In this document: piece after piece, positions 10,812 through 22,211 of the stretch
Position numbering within the stretch: the first letter of the stretch is position 1
Layout: the number at the start of each line of letters is the position of its first letter
NCBI GenBank assembly: GCA_020747015.1
Contig: JAGTJM010000002.1
Span: 1,341,410-1,405,409, forward strand
Source of the DNA: Pyrenochaeta sp. MPI-SDFR-AT-0127
Lineage: Eukaryota; Ascomycota; Dothideomycetes; Pleosporales; Cucurbitariaceae
Reading direction: 5' to 3'
DNA length: 64,000 bases
Notes under the pieces: generated by a model
Seen by the model: only the letters and a program-made list of their open reading frames with translations
The model's database searches: none
What the model was told of the DNA's origin: nothing
Translations under genes and position numbers: made by a program

Positions 10812-12495
10812 ATGGCTCCGACAACAACATCCCTCCCCCAGAATGCCTCTTACGACTTTGTCATTGTTGGCGGAGGCACAGCTGGCTGTGTCATTGCCTC
10901 TCGTCTCACCGAGTATCTGCCAGACAAGTCTGTCCTCTTGATTGAGGCTGGACCCAGCGACTTCATGGATGACCGTGTGCTCCTCCTCAAGGACTGGCTG
11001 AACCTCCTCGGAGGCGAACTCGACTACGACTACGGCACCGTTGAGCAGCCCATGGGCAACTCACACATCCGTCACTCACGTGCCAAGGTCCTCGGCGGCT
11101 GCTCATCACACAACACGCTCATTTCATTCAGGCCATTCGAGTACGACTGCAAGAGATGGGAAGCTCAGGGCTGCAAGGGCTGGAGCTTCAAGACCTTTAT
11201 GCGTGTTTTGGATAATCTCCGCAACACCGTTCAGCCCGTCCACGAGAAGCATCGCAATCAGCTGTGCTTGGACTGGATCGACTCTTGCTCGACTGCTATG
11301 AACATCCCTGTCATTCACGATTTCAACCAGGAAATCAAATCCACAGGCGCCTTGAAGCCTTCTGTCGGTTTCTTCTCCGTATCATACAACCCAGATGACG
11401 GCCGACGAAGCAGCGCCAGTGTGGCGTACATCCACCCCATCCTGCGCGGTGATGAGAACCGCAACAACCTGACCGTTCTCACCAACGCGTGGGTCAGCAA
11501 GATCAACGTTCAGGGCGACAAGGTCACTGGTGTCGACCTCACGCTCCAGAATGGCGAGAAGCGAACCCTCAGCCCCAAGTGCGAAACAATTCTCTGCGCA
11601 GGCGCAGTCGACACTCCCCGGTTGATGCTGCTCTCTGGTCTTGGTCCCAAGGATCAGCTGTCTAGCCTCAACATCCCAGTCGTAAAGGACCTCCCTGGCG
11701 TCGGCGAGAATCTCCTCGATCACCCGGAGAGCATCATCATCTTCGAGCTGAACAAGCCCGTCCCACCGAATCAGACCACCATGGACTCTGATGCCGGTAT
11801 CTTCCTCCGCCGTGAGATCAAGAACGCTGCAGGTGACGATGGTGACATTGCCGATGTGATGATGCACTGCTACCAGATCCCATTTTGCTTAAATACCGCT
11901 CGGTACGTTTTCTCTTCTTCAAAACTTGGTAAATCAATCTCCTGACAATGCGCTTAGTCTCGGCTACGACTCGCCAATCGACGCATTCTGCATGACACCC
12001 AACATTCCCCGGCCCCGCTCTCGTGGCCGCATTTACCTCACCTCTTCAGACCCTAATGTAAAGCCTGCACTTGACTTCCGCTACTTCACTGACCCAGAGG
12101 GCTACGATGCTGCCACCATTGTCGCCGGCCTCAAGGCAGCACGTGAGATCGCCAAGCAAGCACCCTTCAGCAACTGGATTAAGCGCGAAGTCGCCCCAGG
12201 ACCCAAGATTCAGACCGACGAGGAACTCAGCGAGTACGGAAGACGCGTAGGACACACTGTCTACCACCCCGCAGGTACCACCAAGATGGGAGACATCAAA
12301 AACGACCCATCTGCCGTTGTCGACCCTGAGCTCAAGATCCGCGGACTCAAGGGCGTCAGGATCGCAGATGCTGGTGTCTTCCCCGAGATGACAACCATCA
12401 ACCCCATGTTGACAGTCCTGGCCATTGGCGAGCGCGGCGCCGAGCTAATTGCACAGGAGTGGGGGTGGAAGGGTCTGGAGAAGGAGAAGTTGTAA
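10812..12495 (+). CDS. Choline oxidase-like GMC oxidoreductase
   Basis: Exons 10812-11902 and 11958-12495 (intron 55 nt) give 542 aa, the usual size for choline oxidases. The FAD-binding Rossmann motif VIVGGGTAGC is at about residues 17-26. GGCSSHN at 95-101 contains the histidine (about H100) that carries covalent FAD in bacterial choline oxidase. GAVDTPRLMLLSGLGP is the second GMC signature. The catalytic His/Asn pair is seen in VYHPAGT (about H467) and TTINPML (about N512). The enzyme converts choline to betaine aldehyde, and on to betaine, using O2. The divergent neighbour is betaine aldehyde dehydrogenase, which supports the substrate call over other GMC enzymes. There is no signal peptide, so it is probably cytosolic or peroxisomal. 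Confidence 0.9.
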
Positions 12496-12938
12496 GCCCA
12501 AGATCTGACACGGGGCAAATTTGTCCAGGTGGGGTAGGCGTCTGTGTATGTGCCAGTTTGTATAATGCCTATCTGACTAAAAGTGACGCCGGCGAGCGAT
12601 CCTTTCCAAATGCGACATTCTTCCAATGCAACTTCTTCCTGTGCACCAACGCGCTTGCAATGTCCTTTGTACGTTAACGAAACATGACTTCTAAATGCTT
12701 GATTGTCAGCTAGTAGCATTCAAATGACTCTTAAATACGTTATAGTACGTTCGCTGATCCTGTAAAGATTTTAAGTACCTGTCTACTTAATGCATCCTCA
12801 ACCTTTTCAAGCTACAAATACTTCATGGAAGATAGAGACTTCCAATTGAATTCAATCTGTATTTCATCCATACACAACTCCATCTGCTCACTTCGTTTTC
12901 CCTTATTCCAACAATGCCCCAATCTTTCAATCAGCCAT
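12496..12938. other. Short convergent intergenic region, no gene seen
   Basis: This lies between the 3' ends of the choline oxidase gene and the next minus-strand gene. No supported ORF; probably both 3' UTRs. Confidence 0.6.
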
Positions 12939-14035
12939 TCAATCATCAAACTGAAATAACCGCACCAACCCATCTTCCCCCACTTCTTCCTTCTTATCGT
13001 CCTCATCTCCACCACTCCCTCGCTGCTCGGCAGTGTGTACACCGCCGAGGTCCACTGAGCCAAAACTCGTCGTTGCCGCCGTCGTCCATGCATAGTCCTG
13101 CCTCCCCCGTGCTCTGGACATATTCGGTGGTTCCGAGAGGAAATCTTCCGTGCTGTTCATGTCGTGTGTTTCTAAGATAAATGCACCCTGTTCATCTCCA
13201 AACATGTCTGATTCGGTGTGGACATTTACGTTCAGCGCAGGAGGCCCCATATCGAATCCGCGCCTTTGCCGTCTGGGATCGACATCTCTCGTTCTTCGTG
13301 TTGCTGGAGCGTCCAATCTGTCCTTCCTGCCCAGCCACATCTTCACAGGTCGAGGTAGTGCATCTGTACCTACGCCGCTCTTCGCTAGACCCCACCCCGC
13401 GAGGTTCGCGGCGCCCTTGTTTGCGGATGATGCGAGTGCGCTCCCGATGCACCAGCTTGCTTTCCCGAGGCCAGACTGCGCCAGTGCGCTGGCATACGAC
13501 TTGGATGCCGAGCTGAGTTGGGACAGGGCTACGCTCGACTCGTGCAGTGCGGCGTCCCAGGGACCAGGGAATTCGTAGGATGGTGGCGGAGATGTTGCTC
13601 CTGTTGTGCTCTGGGGGGATGTGTTAGATGTGCAGTGGAAGGTGGGACTAAGGGATAACTAGGTGAGGGAAGACTTACATATGGTATGGGGACTGTGTGT
13701 TCAACTATATCCCAGCCTTCTGTTGAAGCTGTGGTGTCTTTGGAATCGTGCATGCCTGCATTCTCCTCTTCATCCGCGTCAGAGACAGAATATGGTGATT
13801 GGGGCTTCTCGCTTGCATCGATCGGTGGCGATACAGGCCGTCTATGTTGGCGATGACACTCGCTGCTGTGCAAAAGGCTCCTTTCTTGCTCAACACCCGG
13901 CTTGTACTCTTCAGAGGTGCGAGATTTTGCCTGAGGCCGCTCGTTCAGGCGGGATGTTTGCGAGGCTGAAGTACTGCGACATGGGTGGTCGCTGCTGCCT
14001 GCAGCCTTGTGAGGAATTTCTCGTGGAACTTCCAT
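12939..14035 (-). CDS. Hypothetical low-complexity protein
   Basis: Exons 14035-13679 and 13610-12939, with a 68-nt intron (GTAAGT donor, CCCCAG acceptor, phase 0), give about 342 aa. The N-terminal third is rich in Ser, Pro, Glu and Arg and ends with DIVEHTVPIPY. The second exon opens with a proline-rich piece (SPPPSYEFPGPWDAALHE), followed by a small-residue helix-like region (SVALSQLSSASKSYASALAQ) and a glycine/alanine-rich segment with GWGLAKSGVG. The C-terminus is acidic, with GGDEDDKKEEVGEDG. No catalytic motif, signal peptide or transmembrane helix is evident. I do not recognise the family. Frame agreement across a consensus intron supports a real gene. Confidence 0.65.
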
Positions 14036-15281
14036 TTTTGCATTGGGTGTTGTGCCACGTTCTAATTAACTTGTATGCAAGCGTTTAACCTCTAATATAG
14101 TAAAGAATCGAAGTAGCAGTATCAGGGTATGCACGTTGCTGGTTTGGTTCGTCAGTGAGAGGGTCGCAATCAGATAGAAGGGCATGATATACTCAATGCG
14201 TCTTGCGATTGTTTGCCAGGCTACAATATGCAATGCAGTGCGATAGCGACAGTAACTTTGCAAATGGCGTCAGCCCATCGCCACAAGTGAGGACGATATT
14301 CCAGGCGTAGTCAATGAAGGGATGTCAAACAGAGGACGTTGACGCGCCAAAGCGTGGTGCGTGGTGTTGGAGGTTCACATCTGAGCGTACAGAAGCGGCA
14401 CAGGCTGCCAAGCCAAGGACCGAACTTGCGGGCAAGCTTAACTACATCATAACGTGATACAGCAATATGTGACGAGGCTGAGTGGCTGTCGCTTGTTCCT
14501 GGCCCTCCATTGAGATGTTGGCTGTAGATGTTTATTTCCAAACATGTGGTTGGTTCCCTGCCAGACTAATCGATAGCCCGCTATTACGAAACCAACTAAT
14601 TTCCCCAACAGTGAAAGACAGAACACGTGACAACGCCGTACACCCACATCATCCAATCAAATCATCTCTTTGTCGAGGCTGCAACAAATGTATAAGAGAC
14701 CTTTCACTTTTCAGCGCTGTTCAAAGCGCTATTCCCAGCCCCACTTTCTCCGGGAGCCTGGTTGCTGGATTGGTTGAACTTTGAAAAACAGTGAAAGACG
14801 AGTTTGGAATCACGGACAGTGAAACTTTTGCTACACTGTGGAAGTATAAGTTCTCACCCTCGCTCGCTGACTCTTTTGCACCTTACATTGCCTTCAACTC
14901 TACTGACAGCTTGGTTCAACTTGACTCAACTTCAATCTGACTCAACTTTGACTTCAACTTCTACCTCAACTCAATCTCAGCTTCAACTCAACCTCAACTC
15001 GGGTCAATCGTAACTCAATATTAACCTCAACTCAACTCACCCTCAACTTAACTCAACCTCAACTCAACTTACCTCAATTCCAATCAACCTTAGCTCTACT
15101 CAACCTGAGCTTAACCCTAACCTCAACTCGATCGTAACCTCGACTCATCCGCAACTCAATCCACATCTACTCAACTATCTTTTGGTGCAACCCAAAACGA
15201 TAGCTACCCCAGCATTTGAAATTCTGTTCACCAAACAGAACCAAAGCAAACCCCCAAAACCACGCAAAAACAACAGTCAAC
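14036..15281. other. Divergent intergenic region with a CTCAAC-type repeat tract
   Basis: This contains the upstream regions of two divergent hypothetical genes and no supported ORF. From about 14930 to 15180 the plus strand is a degenerate array of TCAACT/CCTCAA words with almost no G, ending about 100 bp before the downstream start codon. It is probably a long pyrimidine/A-rich 5' leader or core promoter. Confidence 0.6.
14930..15180 (+). repeat. Degenerate (CTCAAC)n-like low-complexity tract
   Basis: Runs such as CCTCAACTCAACTCACCCTC recur with single-base changes for about 250 bp. The 5-6 nt period, G-poor strand bias and position just upstream of a start codon suggest a slippage-expanded CT-rich leader. 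Confidence 0.75.
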
Positions 15282-16502
15282 ATGTCAACCACCACTGTTG
15301 GCGCCACAGCACAGACTGCAGCCAATGGTAAGTTTTAAGAAGCCTATGCACCTATAACATATTAACACTGCGCAGCGGCTTCTTATGTGATGGTGTCTAC
15401 TAAAACACCCGAAGACCTCTTTGTTTCCCTTGCTGAGGTTCTGGAACCGTACCAGATGAAGCACGCGGACCTCCAGGGTGTCTTGAGCATCCTAAGAACC
15501 GTCATCATCCCACCTCCAAACCCATCAGGGGTGCATCCAGCCTCAAGTACATCGAATGCAAAAATTAGGCACAAGCGCAAAGAGGAATATAGGATAGCTA
15601 AACAGTTTAGTTCATTGCCACGCTTAAAAGCTGGACATGGCCTATCATCTGGCCGACAAGACAGCTTCTTCCGTCCACCGGATTCAGTCAACCGATCCTT
15701 CTACCTTCACCACACTGATGATCAGTTTGCTAAGCTGCTGCCTAATGTCGACCGCTCGAGGTACACAAAGCCTGTGGTAAAGAAGGAGACAATGGAGGAC
15801 CAGGACACGGAGATCATGTCTAGGATCCCTACACCTTCGGAGAAGCCGGCACCACCTCCCTCTACATCTGCTGCACCTCTAGAAGTTGTATCTCCAGTCG
15901 AGGAGATCAAGGACTCACCCAAGATGCAAGAGGTTGCGGTTCAAGGCTCACAAGAGTCACAACTTGGTCATGATCACACTGTAGGTAGCAGTGAGGTTCT
16001 GGTTGACGACACCGCTCAGCATACAACAATGACGCATACTCCAAGGACTGTCCATTTTGCCATTCTGCCAGAGAATGATGAAGACGACTCTGGAATTGTG
16101 ATCCAAGACACTGCTAGGGTCAATACCGAGAGCTTCATCAGTGGCACACCCAAGATGGAATCTTCCAACTCACACAACTACCTACTCGACAAGCCTGATA
16201 CACAGGATGAGAAAGAATTTTCAGATAATTCTCTGATTAGCTCGGTGTTTTCGCAGTTGGAGGAGCCCTCAACGCTGCTCACCGACTTGTCACAGATCAG
16301 CCAACTCACCGACACTATGACGTCGCAACCTCCTGCAACACTCAAAGCCATCCCTACCAAGTTGAGGCGCTCGACTCGGCTTGCTAAGGCCTCAACACCG
16401 CCATCAACACCATCAGCGCCATCCATGAACAAGCGCAAACGCACTCGTGATTCAGATACATCAACAGGCGCTCCGGCACGCAAGAAGTCAAGAACTTCAT
16501 GA
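15282..16502 (+). CDS. Hypothetical nuclear-type protein with basic C-terminus
   Basis: Exons 15282-15327 and 15376-16502 (48-nt intron) give 390 aa. After a short leader, a folded-looking segment reads TPEDLFVSLAEVLEPYQMKH and LQGVLSILRTVIIPPP (about residues 22-60). The rest is polar and probably disordered, rich in Ser, Thr, Pro, Glu and Asp, with the acidic piece FAILPENDEDDSGIVIQDT near the middle. The C-terminus has KLRRSTRLAK, then NKRKRTRDS and a final RKKSRTS, which look like nuclear localisation signals. No enzymatic motif is seen and I do not recognise the family. A chromatin-associated role is possible but is inference from composition only. Confidence 0.65.
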
Positions 16503-17324
16503 GATATTAACTTAGCTGGTTCTAGGAGCTAAGAGAGCTATACGATCATGAGTGTATTGTCGCCGGCTCACGGAGCATCCAACGACAAGCAGTGAGCACC
16601 GCTCCAACATAAAAGAGCAATAACAGGAATGTACGACACAACACAGAGAAAAGAAGATGCAGAATTAAAGTCGTATCTCCTACAATTTAACAAATAGATG
16701 CAGTAAGTGTTGTGCATACCCAGCTCACTGTAAACTTGATTAACAAGTATTTAGGGTGTCCAGTTTGCAAACAAATTGGTCAGGAACTGTTATGCATGCC
16801 CAGCTTGCAAACTAGTCGGTCAGAAAGTCTCATGCATTTACAGCTTGCAGTCAAGTTAGTAAGCCAATTAGGCAGTCTCATGCATGCCTGCAATCAAGTG
16901 GATCAGACCAGGCACAACACAGAGGGGAAAGGATTTGGCGTTCAGGTGTTAGGGAACAGTTACAATGTGTATCATCATGTAATTCTGAGAAATCTAAAAG
17001 TAGCTCAACATCAATGTATGAAATTCACGAACGTAAAGGACTTTGCATCAGGGATCGTCTCGGCTCTCCGCTCGCGTATTACCAGAACCATCCACTGACG
17101 TGTATGTCCGGAAATGCCGCGCACCAATAACATCATCTTGTCCATCACGCTAAAATAAATTAACGATTACATTGCATGTAAATAAAAGGGTCTCTTGGGC
17201 GGCACCCTAGTTCTCTCCCTCCAATACCTTTTCGTTTTCTCGTAAGCCTCTCAAAGCTCAGATGCTGGCCAAGCTCACCTTGTCCCTTGCTTTGTACAAT
17301 TATCTGAACCTATTAACCTTCAGC
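16503..17324. other. Intergenic region with a degenerate tandem repeat
   Basis: No supported gene. It contains the repeat at 16713-16910 and, in its last 150 bp, the CT-rich promoter side of the Dabb gene. Confidence 0.55.
16713..16910. repeat. About 40-47 bp degenerate tandem repeat, roughly four to five units
   Basis: Units begin near 16713, 16759, 16801, 16841 and 16888. Shared words are CAGCTTGCAAACTAGT-like, then GGTCAG, and a CATGCATGCC end. The best adjacent units are 16759-16800 and 16801-16840. It is a diverged minisatellite with no coding sense. Confidence 0.6.
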
Positions 17325-17778
17325 ATGGCCGAATCTACTAGCACACCTGTCACCAGGATCGCGTGCTTTAAATTCCATCCCAATGTCACTTCCGAGCAGA
17401 AGGCTGGGCGAACGAGTGCCTTCCTCGACCTCTACGCACAGCATTCGCAGCTCATTCTGAATGAACCTAAAGGTGGAAGGCCATTAAATACACCTCTTGA
17501 TTTGACAAATGTGAAGAGGGAGAAGGGGTGGGATACTGGATTCATTGTTGTCTTCAAGGTAGGTGATGAGTTTACGCGAAGAGCCTAAGCTGACCCAAAA
17601 CTAGAGCGATGAAGCGAGGAAAGAGTTTGATGCTGATCCAGGACATGATCGATTGAAGGTAGGGTATGAGGGATTCCTCCATGAACCAGGCTAATGGGTC
17701 TCCTAGAATGAGACAGATCCGCTACTAGAACAGGTGTTTGTGTATGACTTCGTAGAACAGGCGAATCTTGGCTGGTAG
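17325..17778 (+). CDS. Stress-responsive A/B barrel (Dabb) domain protein
   Basis: Exons 17325-17558, 17605-17658 and 17707-17778 encode 119 aa. Introns are 46 and 48 nt, all phase 0. The protein reads TRIACFKFHPNVTSEQKAGR near the start, then KGWDTGFIVVFKSDEARKEF, and ends QVFVYDFVEQANLGW. The order (basic beta strand with HxV, helix, GWDxGF, SDEARKEF, DPGHDRL, final FVYDF strand) is that of the Dabb/ferredoxin-like fold found in small fungal stress or polyketide-related proteins. No pathway neighbours suggest a substrate. The start may lie upstream at 17262, which would add a hydrophobic 21-residue leader resembling a signal sequence. I prefer the internal ATG because the family begins there. 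Confidence 0.8.
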
Positions 17779-18707
17779 AGTTGAACGAGATGGTGTGCTG
17801 GCAATTAAGAAAGAGACGTCTAGCAAGCGATAGTATTGAGGAGATTTAATGCTAATTATTGATAGCTTGGTTGACTGGCGCAACTATACTCTGGCTCAGG
17901 TCACTTCATACATAGTATGAGAGCTCAGAGACAGTGTTGATTCACATAGAATTCTGTGATATAAGGCAATTTTCGTCCTGATTCTTACCATCTAGCACAG
18001 TCAGCATGCGTGTGCCAAGGTAGTGACCCACCATGGCAACTACAGGCATCTGAGTATGTATCGAACTACTGGAGCTCTTTTGTACTACCCCTTTGTCGCC
18101 ATCATCATCACTGGTCGGAAGCATCGGCGATGGAGACCAAATCGTCATTGAGTCCCCCATAATCTATTTGCTGAGAGCTGCTCATACACAAGACCCTAGA
18201 AGCAACGTCTCGCCTGATGATTCGAAATCTGCAGAATCTGTAACAGGAGCTGTCCAAACGACATCCTTACTGGGAGGGGATCCAACCAAGTAGCATATAC
18301 CAAACTGTACTGTATCAGACGAACGAGTTTCATATTCGTCATATTAACGCGAAGTAGAAGTAAAGGTGAGTCAAAAGAAGGCTGGGCTCGGTGCCCTGCA
18401 CTGCCAGCTCAGCAACGGTGTGGGGTCGATTGGATAGCACTGCAAGTCTTCGCAAGGCTATGACTAGGGGTGATTTTCTTGAGCGGCTACCATGATTCGC
18501 CATTCAAACGCCCCCGAAAGAAAGCTTGCGAGGCCATATGTAGGTGTGTTACACAACATGTGGTCTCGTGACTTCGTGAGGATTGCGCGAGGCCAAGTCG
18601 CAGCATACATAAACCACCGTGTCGCGCGTTTGACGAGTCAGTTTCTTTTGATTTCCCATCACAACTTTACAAATTTATATCGTATTCTTTACTTGTTGGT
18701 GTGCATC
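17779..18707. other. Intergenic region, no secure gene
   Basis: Short ORFs overlap on both strands around 17942-18293. They have some protein-like sequence, but neither can be extended with convincing splice sites, so none is called. Confidence 0.45.
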
Positions 18708-19530
18708 ATGGAAAAACAAACAGCTCTGCCTCCAATCGCAGTGAACATCCAAATTGCAATAGGAATGACTCTAAAAGAGGTAAGTGCTATCATAAAGATG
18801 AACCATACCTATGCTAACATCTAGGTAGGCTATGAGATTCCAGAGAAAATGGCGCAGAACACATTTCAAAGTAGTCACTGCACGGGGAAAGCGCTCTGAG
18901 CGGAATAGAGCTATTCGGAGAAAGCTACTGATAAAGGCGATACCTAGAGCATACACCAGATTAAGATCAGACATTTCACTTGGAGGCCTCGAGGCGTTTG
19001 TCGTCCCAGATAATGATGGTGATGATGATGACCTGCGCGACGAATTGGGCGAAGACCAACCGTTTCCGGCCAAAAAAAAGGTTTCAGTACCTCAAAAAAA
19101 GAAGCAAGATCTTGACTGGGTCTTCAAGTTTAAGAGACAATCTGGTAACGGCGCAAAGGATTCTTCTGGGGTGCTTTCCGAGAGTGTCAAAGCGCCCTTC
19201 CTTGAGAAGTTCAAAGATGATTTCTTGAGCACAGACACTCATAGGGAAAGATATGAAGTCATGATGGCTGACAAGCATGCAAGCAGCCAGCAAGATAGAT
19301 GTGTGGGGAAGGTGACACACGCTTATAAAGAGAGTGATACGCGTTCTGGCCTACAGAACGATGACACAGCGTGTGCTCTGTGCCTTAAGAAGAGGCGGCT
19401 TTGTGCAAGGATTGTCAAGGAGAACGAGATGTGGAAACTCGCCTTCTATCCGTTGCCTGAATCTGAGAGGCCAGGTGTTCCCTGGGATTTACTCGACTAT
19501 TGGGTCCGTGGACAGAAGGATGGCGCTTGA
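18708..19530 (+). CDS. Hypothetical basic/acidic protein
   Basis: Exon 1 is 18708-18779 and exon 2 is 18829-19530, joined by a 49-nt intron (GTAAGT, GTAG acceptor), giving 257 aa. The N-terminus (MEKQTALPPIAVNIQIAIGM) runs into a strongly basic stretch (MRFQRKWRRTHFKVVTARGK and RNRAIRRKLLIKAIPRAYTR). Next come an acidic run (DNDGDDDDLRDELGEDQ) and a lysine-rich linker. The C-terminal region contains ACALCLKKRRLCARI and ends LLDYWVRGQKDGA. The CxxC followed by a distant Cys is not a complete zinc-finger signature. I do not recognise the family; composition hints at a nucleic-acid-linked or nuclear protein. Confidence 0.6.
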
Positions 19531-19756
19531 GTATGTTAAAAGCCATGCCGAGTTGTGGAAGTTTCTATTTTCTGTTAACACAGGGCATGTACAGAGTCCG
19601 AGAACCGTGAGGTGAGAATGGCTGGTCCATTGAAGACTCATTTCATGATATCGGAGCGTATTAGTCATAGGCGTCATCTTCATTTTTCAGCAACGGACCG
19701 AGAGATACCCCACTCCACTTAGTAAACAACCAAGTACCATCTTATAAATCTCATTA

Positions 19757-21702
19757 CTACTCAGTTTTCAATAATGTAAATGTATTGGACACTTGTGGTC
19801 TTGGTTGTTGCCTCTGCTCAGTCTTTTTCTTCTTCCTCTCATTCTCCCTAGCCTGCTTCTTCTTCTTCTTATTTGAAACATTTTCTTTAGGTACTTCAAC
19901 ACCCGCTGAAGCGTATATCTCTTCAACAAGCTCTTTCAATTCTGCATGGGCTGCAAGAACGTCTGCCTTCTGCCCTGAAACAGTGAACATTTCAGCTATA
20001 GCTGGGAAGTTGGCCATATGCTTGTCTAGGTTAGAAAGACTGGCTTGGAGCTCAGCGTCTGTTATCTCATTGACCGCAAGACATGTATTAGTAATCTGTT
20101 TGACTATACGTAGCGAGTATAGCATGGCTTGGATGCGAGCTAAGAGATGTATGAATGCCCATGTATTATCAAAATCGCCATTTAAAATGCGCAATACTGA
20201 GTTCACTGAAGGCGGGGTGTTCATGTCGGCAAGCACAAGACTTAGTGCAAAAAGTGGCCACAGCAGCTGCGCTTCGACCGCTTTTGACGAAGCCCAATTC
20301 ATCAGAATGCTGAACTGTTGATCTAGCTGAGTGGCCAAGGCCCGTACTTCCGTAGTTGAATATGTGCTGACTTCATGCACAAATATGCCCTGCGCTTTTC
20401 GTTTGTACTCGTGAACGACTGCGTTCTGAGGTGCTAGAAGTGAATATGCCAAGGTACGAACATCCTGGCCCATGGTCCATGCAGAAGCTTGATTTGGGTC
20501 CTCAACCAACAAAGGCAAGTAGACGAGCGGAGTTGAGGAGCCGTGCAAAACTTGGTGCACGAACTCTGAGACTCGAACGTCTGGATCCGGTGGTGCAGGA
20601 GACGAGCCAGTAGTCATTGACGGATATGTCGGTGCAACAGCGTCTGCAGTATAACGAATACTAAAGTCAAGGTACTCTCTAGACTCGACATCTGTATTTT
20701 GTGCCTTGCTAATCAAGTCGTTTGTGGTATCGGAAGACCCTTGGCTAATGGCGAATGCAAATGGGAGCAAGCTCTTCAGTTGCAGCTTCTGCCATATATG
20801 CTCGGGCGAGAACGCCTTGATACCCGCTGATATATCAGCATCTTGGAGGAAAACTATCAGTGTCTCCGGTTTGTAGTTATAGAGAACGAGATCGGTATCA
20901 CTTGTGAGGATGATAGAGCGCGCGTTGTTTTTGGCATGTAATGCACACCAGTCGTCGGCTTCTCCAGGAACAATATGTGTTCTAGACGCGAATGATGAGT
21001 TGTTCAGAGCTTCTCTGAGCGCTGGAGCCAGAAAAGCATATGAATTGGAGCCTAGATATGTGGGTATCGGGCATGCTGTAGTAGGATAGCTTGCGCGAAG
21101 GTGCTGAACTCGTTTGTTATTCTGTTCAAGCCTTGAAAGCCTCTCGGCTCGCTTGGATTGTGGGAGTGATCCATCAAACAATATTGTAGACCTAGCATGG
21201 TTTTCATTAGCAATGATCGACACAATTTATACACAAGCTAAGCATGGCGTCTGCATGCCGCCCGCTGCAGCCGCACAAGCGAGGCTTGACCTTGCCAAAA
21301 GTAGATGAAAATAGCATGTAGCAAAGCTGAGCGTCCGCTCTATCTAAAATGGAGGAACAAGCAGGTGTGAGTATCTCGCTGCTGCTTCATTGTGCAATTG
21401 CAGGCCCAGCATTGGAGGATTTGTTGAAACTGGGTTGGCGCGCATATTGGCAGTGAACAAGAAGTAGCAACAGTCACTCACACCTTGATCTTCATGTCCT
21501 CCAAGCCGTTTAACCACCGGATGGCTTCGGTGATAATGTCGGCATAAGACGGTACCCTAGTATGGCTGGCAGCGAGGGCAAGCTTGTGAGCATGATAGGC
21601 GAGTGCTGGCCCATCGATAACGGCCGAGTACCCTTCCAATTGTTGGGCAGAGTACAGGGTGGAATATGGTTCCAGACGTCGGGCGAGCCCCGGGATCCCC
21701 AT
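19757..21702 (-). CDS. Asteroid-like protein with XPG-type nuclease fold
   Basis: Exons 21702-21482 and 21191-19757 give 551 aa. Exon 1 is the XPG N-terminal region: MGIPGLARRLEPYSTLYSA, then GYSAVIDGPALAYHAHKLAL. Exon 2 continues DMKIKVSTILFDGSLPQSKR and AERLSRLEQNNKRVQHLR, with the acidic XPG-I-like region HIVPGEADDWCALHAKN and IILTSDTDLVLYNY. Conserved Asp and Glu are present, so metal-dependent flap or single-strand nuclease activity is possible. The asteroid family is named after the Drosophila signalling gene and its biochemistry is poorly known. The C-terminus is lysine-rich (NKKKKKQARENERKKKK), likely a nuclear signal. The intron is unusually long for this locus (290 nt, GTGAGT donor), so a small extra exon cannot be excluded. 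Confidence 0.85.
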
Positions 21703-22211
21703 AGCGGGCCGGGATGGGTGACACTTGTTGAGCAGAACTTGTATATTCCAGATTGATAGTTCAACGCAACAGAGCCTGGATGGCCTTGTGGCGTTGTGCA
21801 ACGGCGAAACGATTTTTCAGTCCAACCTCGAAGTATTCCAGGCTAATCTGATTGCGGGGCCCCATGCGCGGTACGTTGGGAGAGTTCGGGCCGAGAAATG
21901 CACCGGTTAGGCAAGCCCGGAGGCGCTCACAGCGGTTTGCCTCAGCATCGCCGCCGGGTTAGAGACTGTTGGGAAAAGCGAAGAAAAAAAGTTGAGCAGA
22001 GACAGCACAATGTGGCGGATTCCTTTCCGTACACGTGTTAGTGGGCGCCATGGGACGCACTGACAGCGTCATCCCGCGAAGTGGGGGAAAGCGCGATGCT
22101 GCCCCTCACCCAGAGCTCAAAAGTCCAACTGCTGCCAGCTCTCCCAACCTTCAATCAATCCAATTGCTGCATTTCGCCTCGAATTCAGCCTGAAGTATCA
22201 TCAAATCCATC
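21703..22211. promoter_or_regulatory. Divergent promoter between asteroid-like and phosphoglucomutase genes
   Basis: About 510 bp with no supported ORF, shared by two divergently read genes. No specific site is called. Confidence 0.5.

Noticed and set aside
13150..13578. 142-codon plus-strand frame
   Set aside because: Shadow of the minus-strand hypothetical gene, whose exon junction is supported by consensus splice sites.
18093..18293. Overlapping short frames on both strands
   Set aside because: Both strands look mildly coding, so neither can be chosen; attempts at splicing gave early stops.
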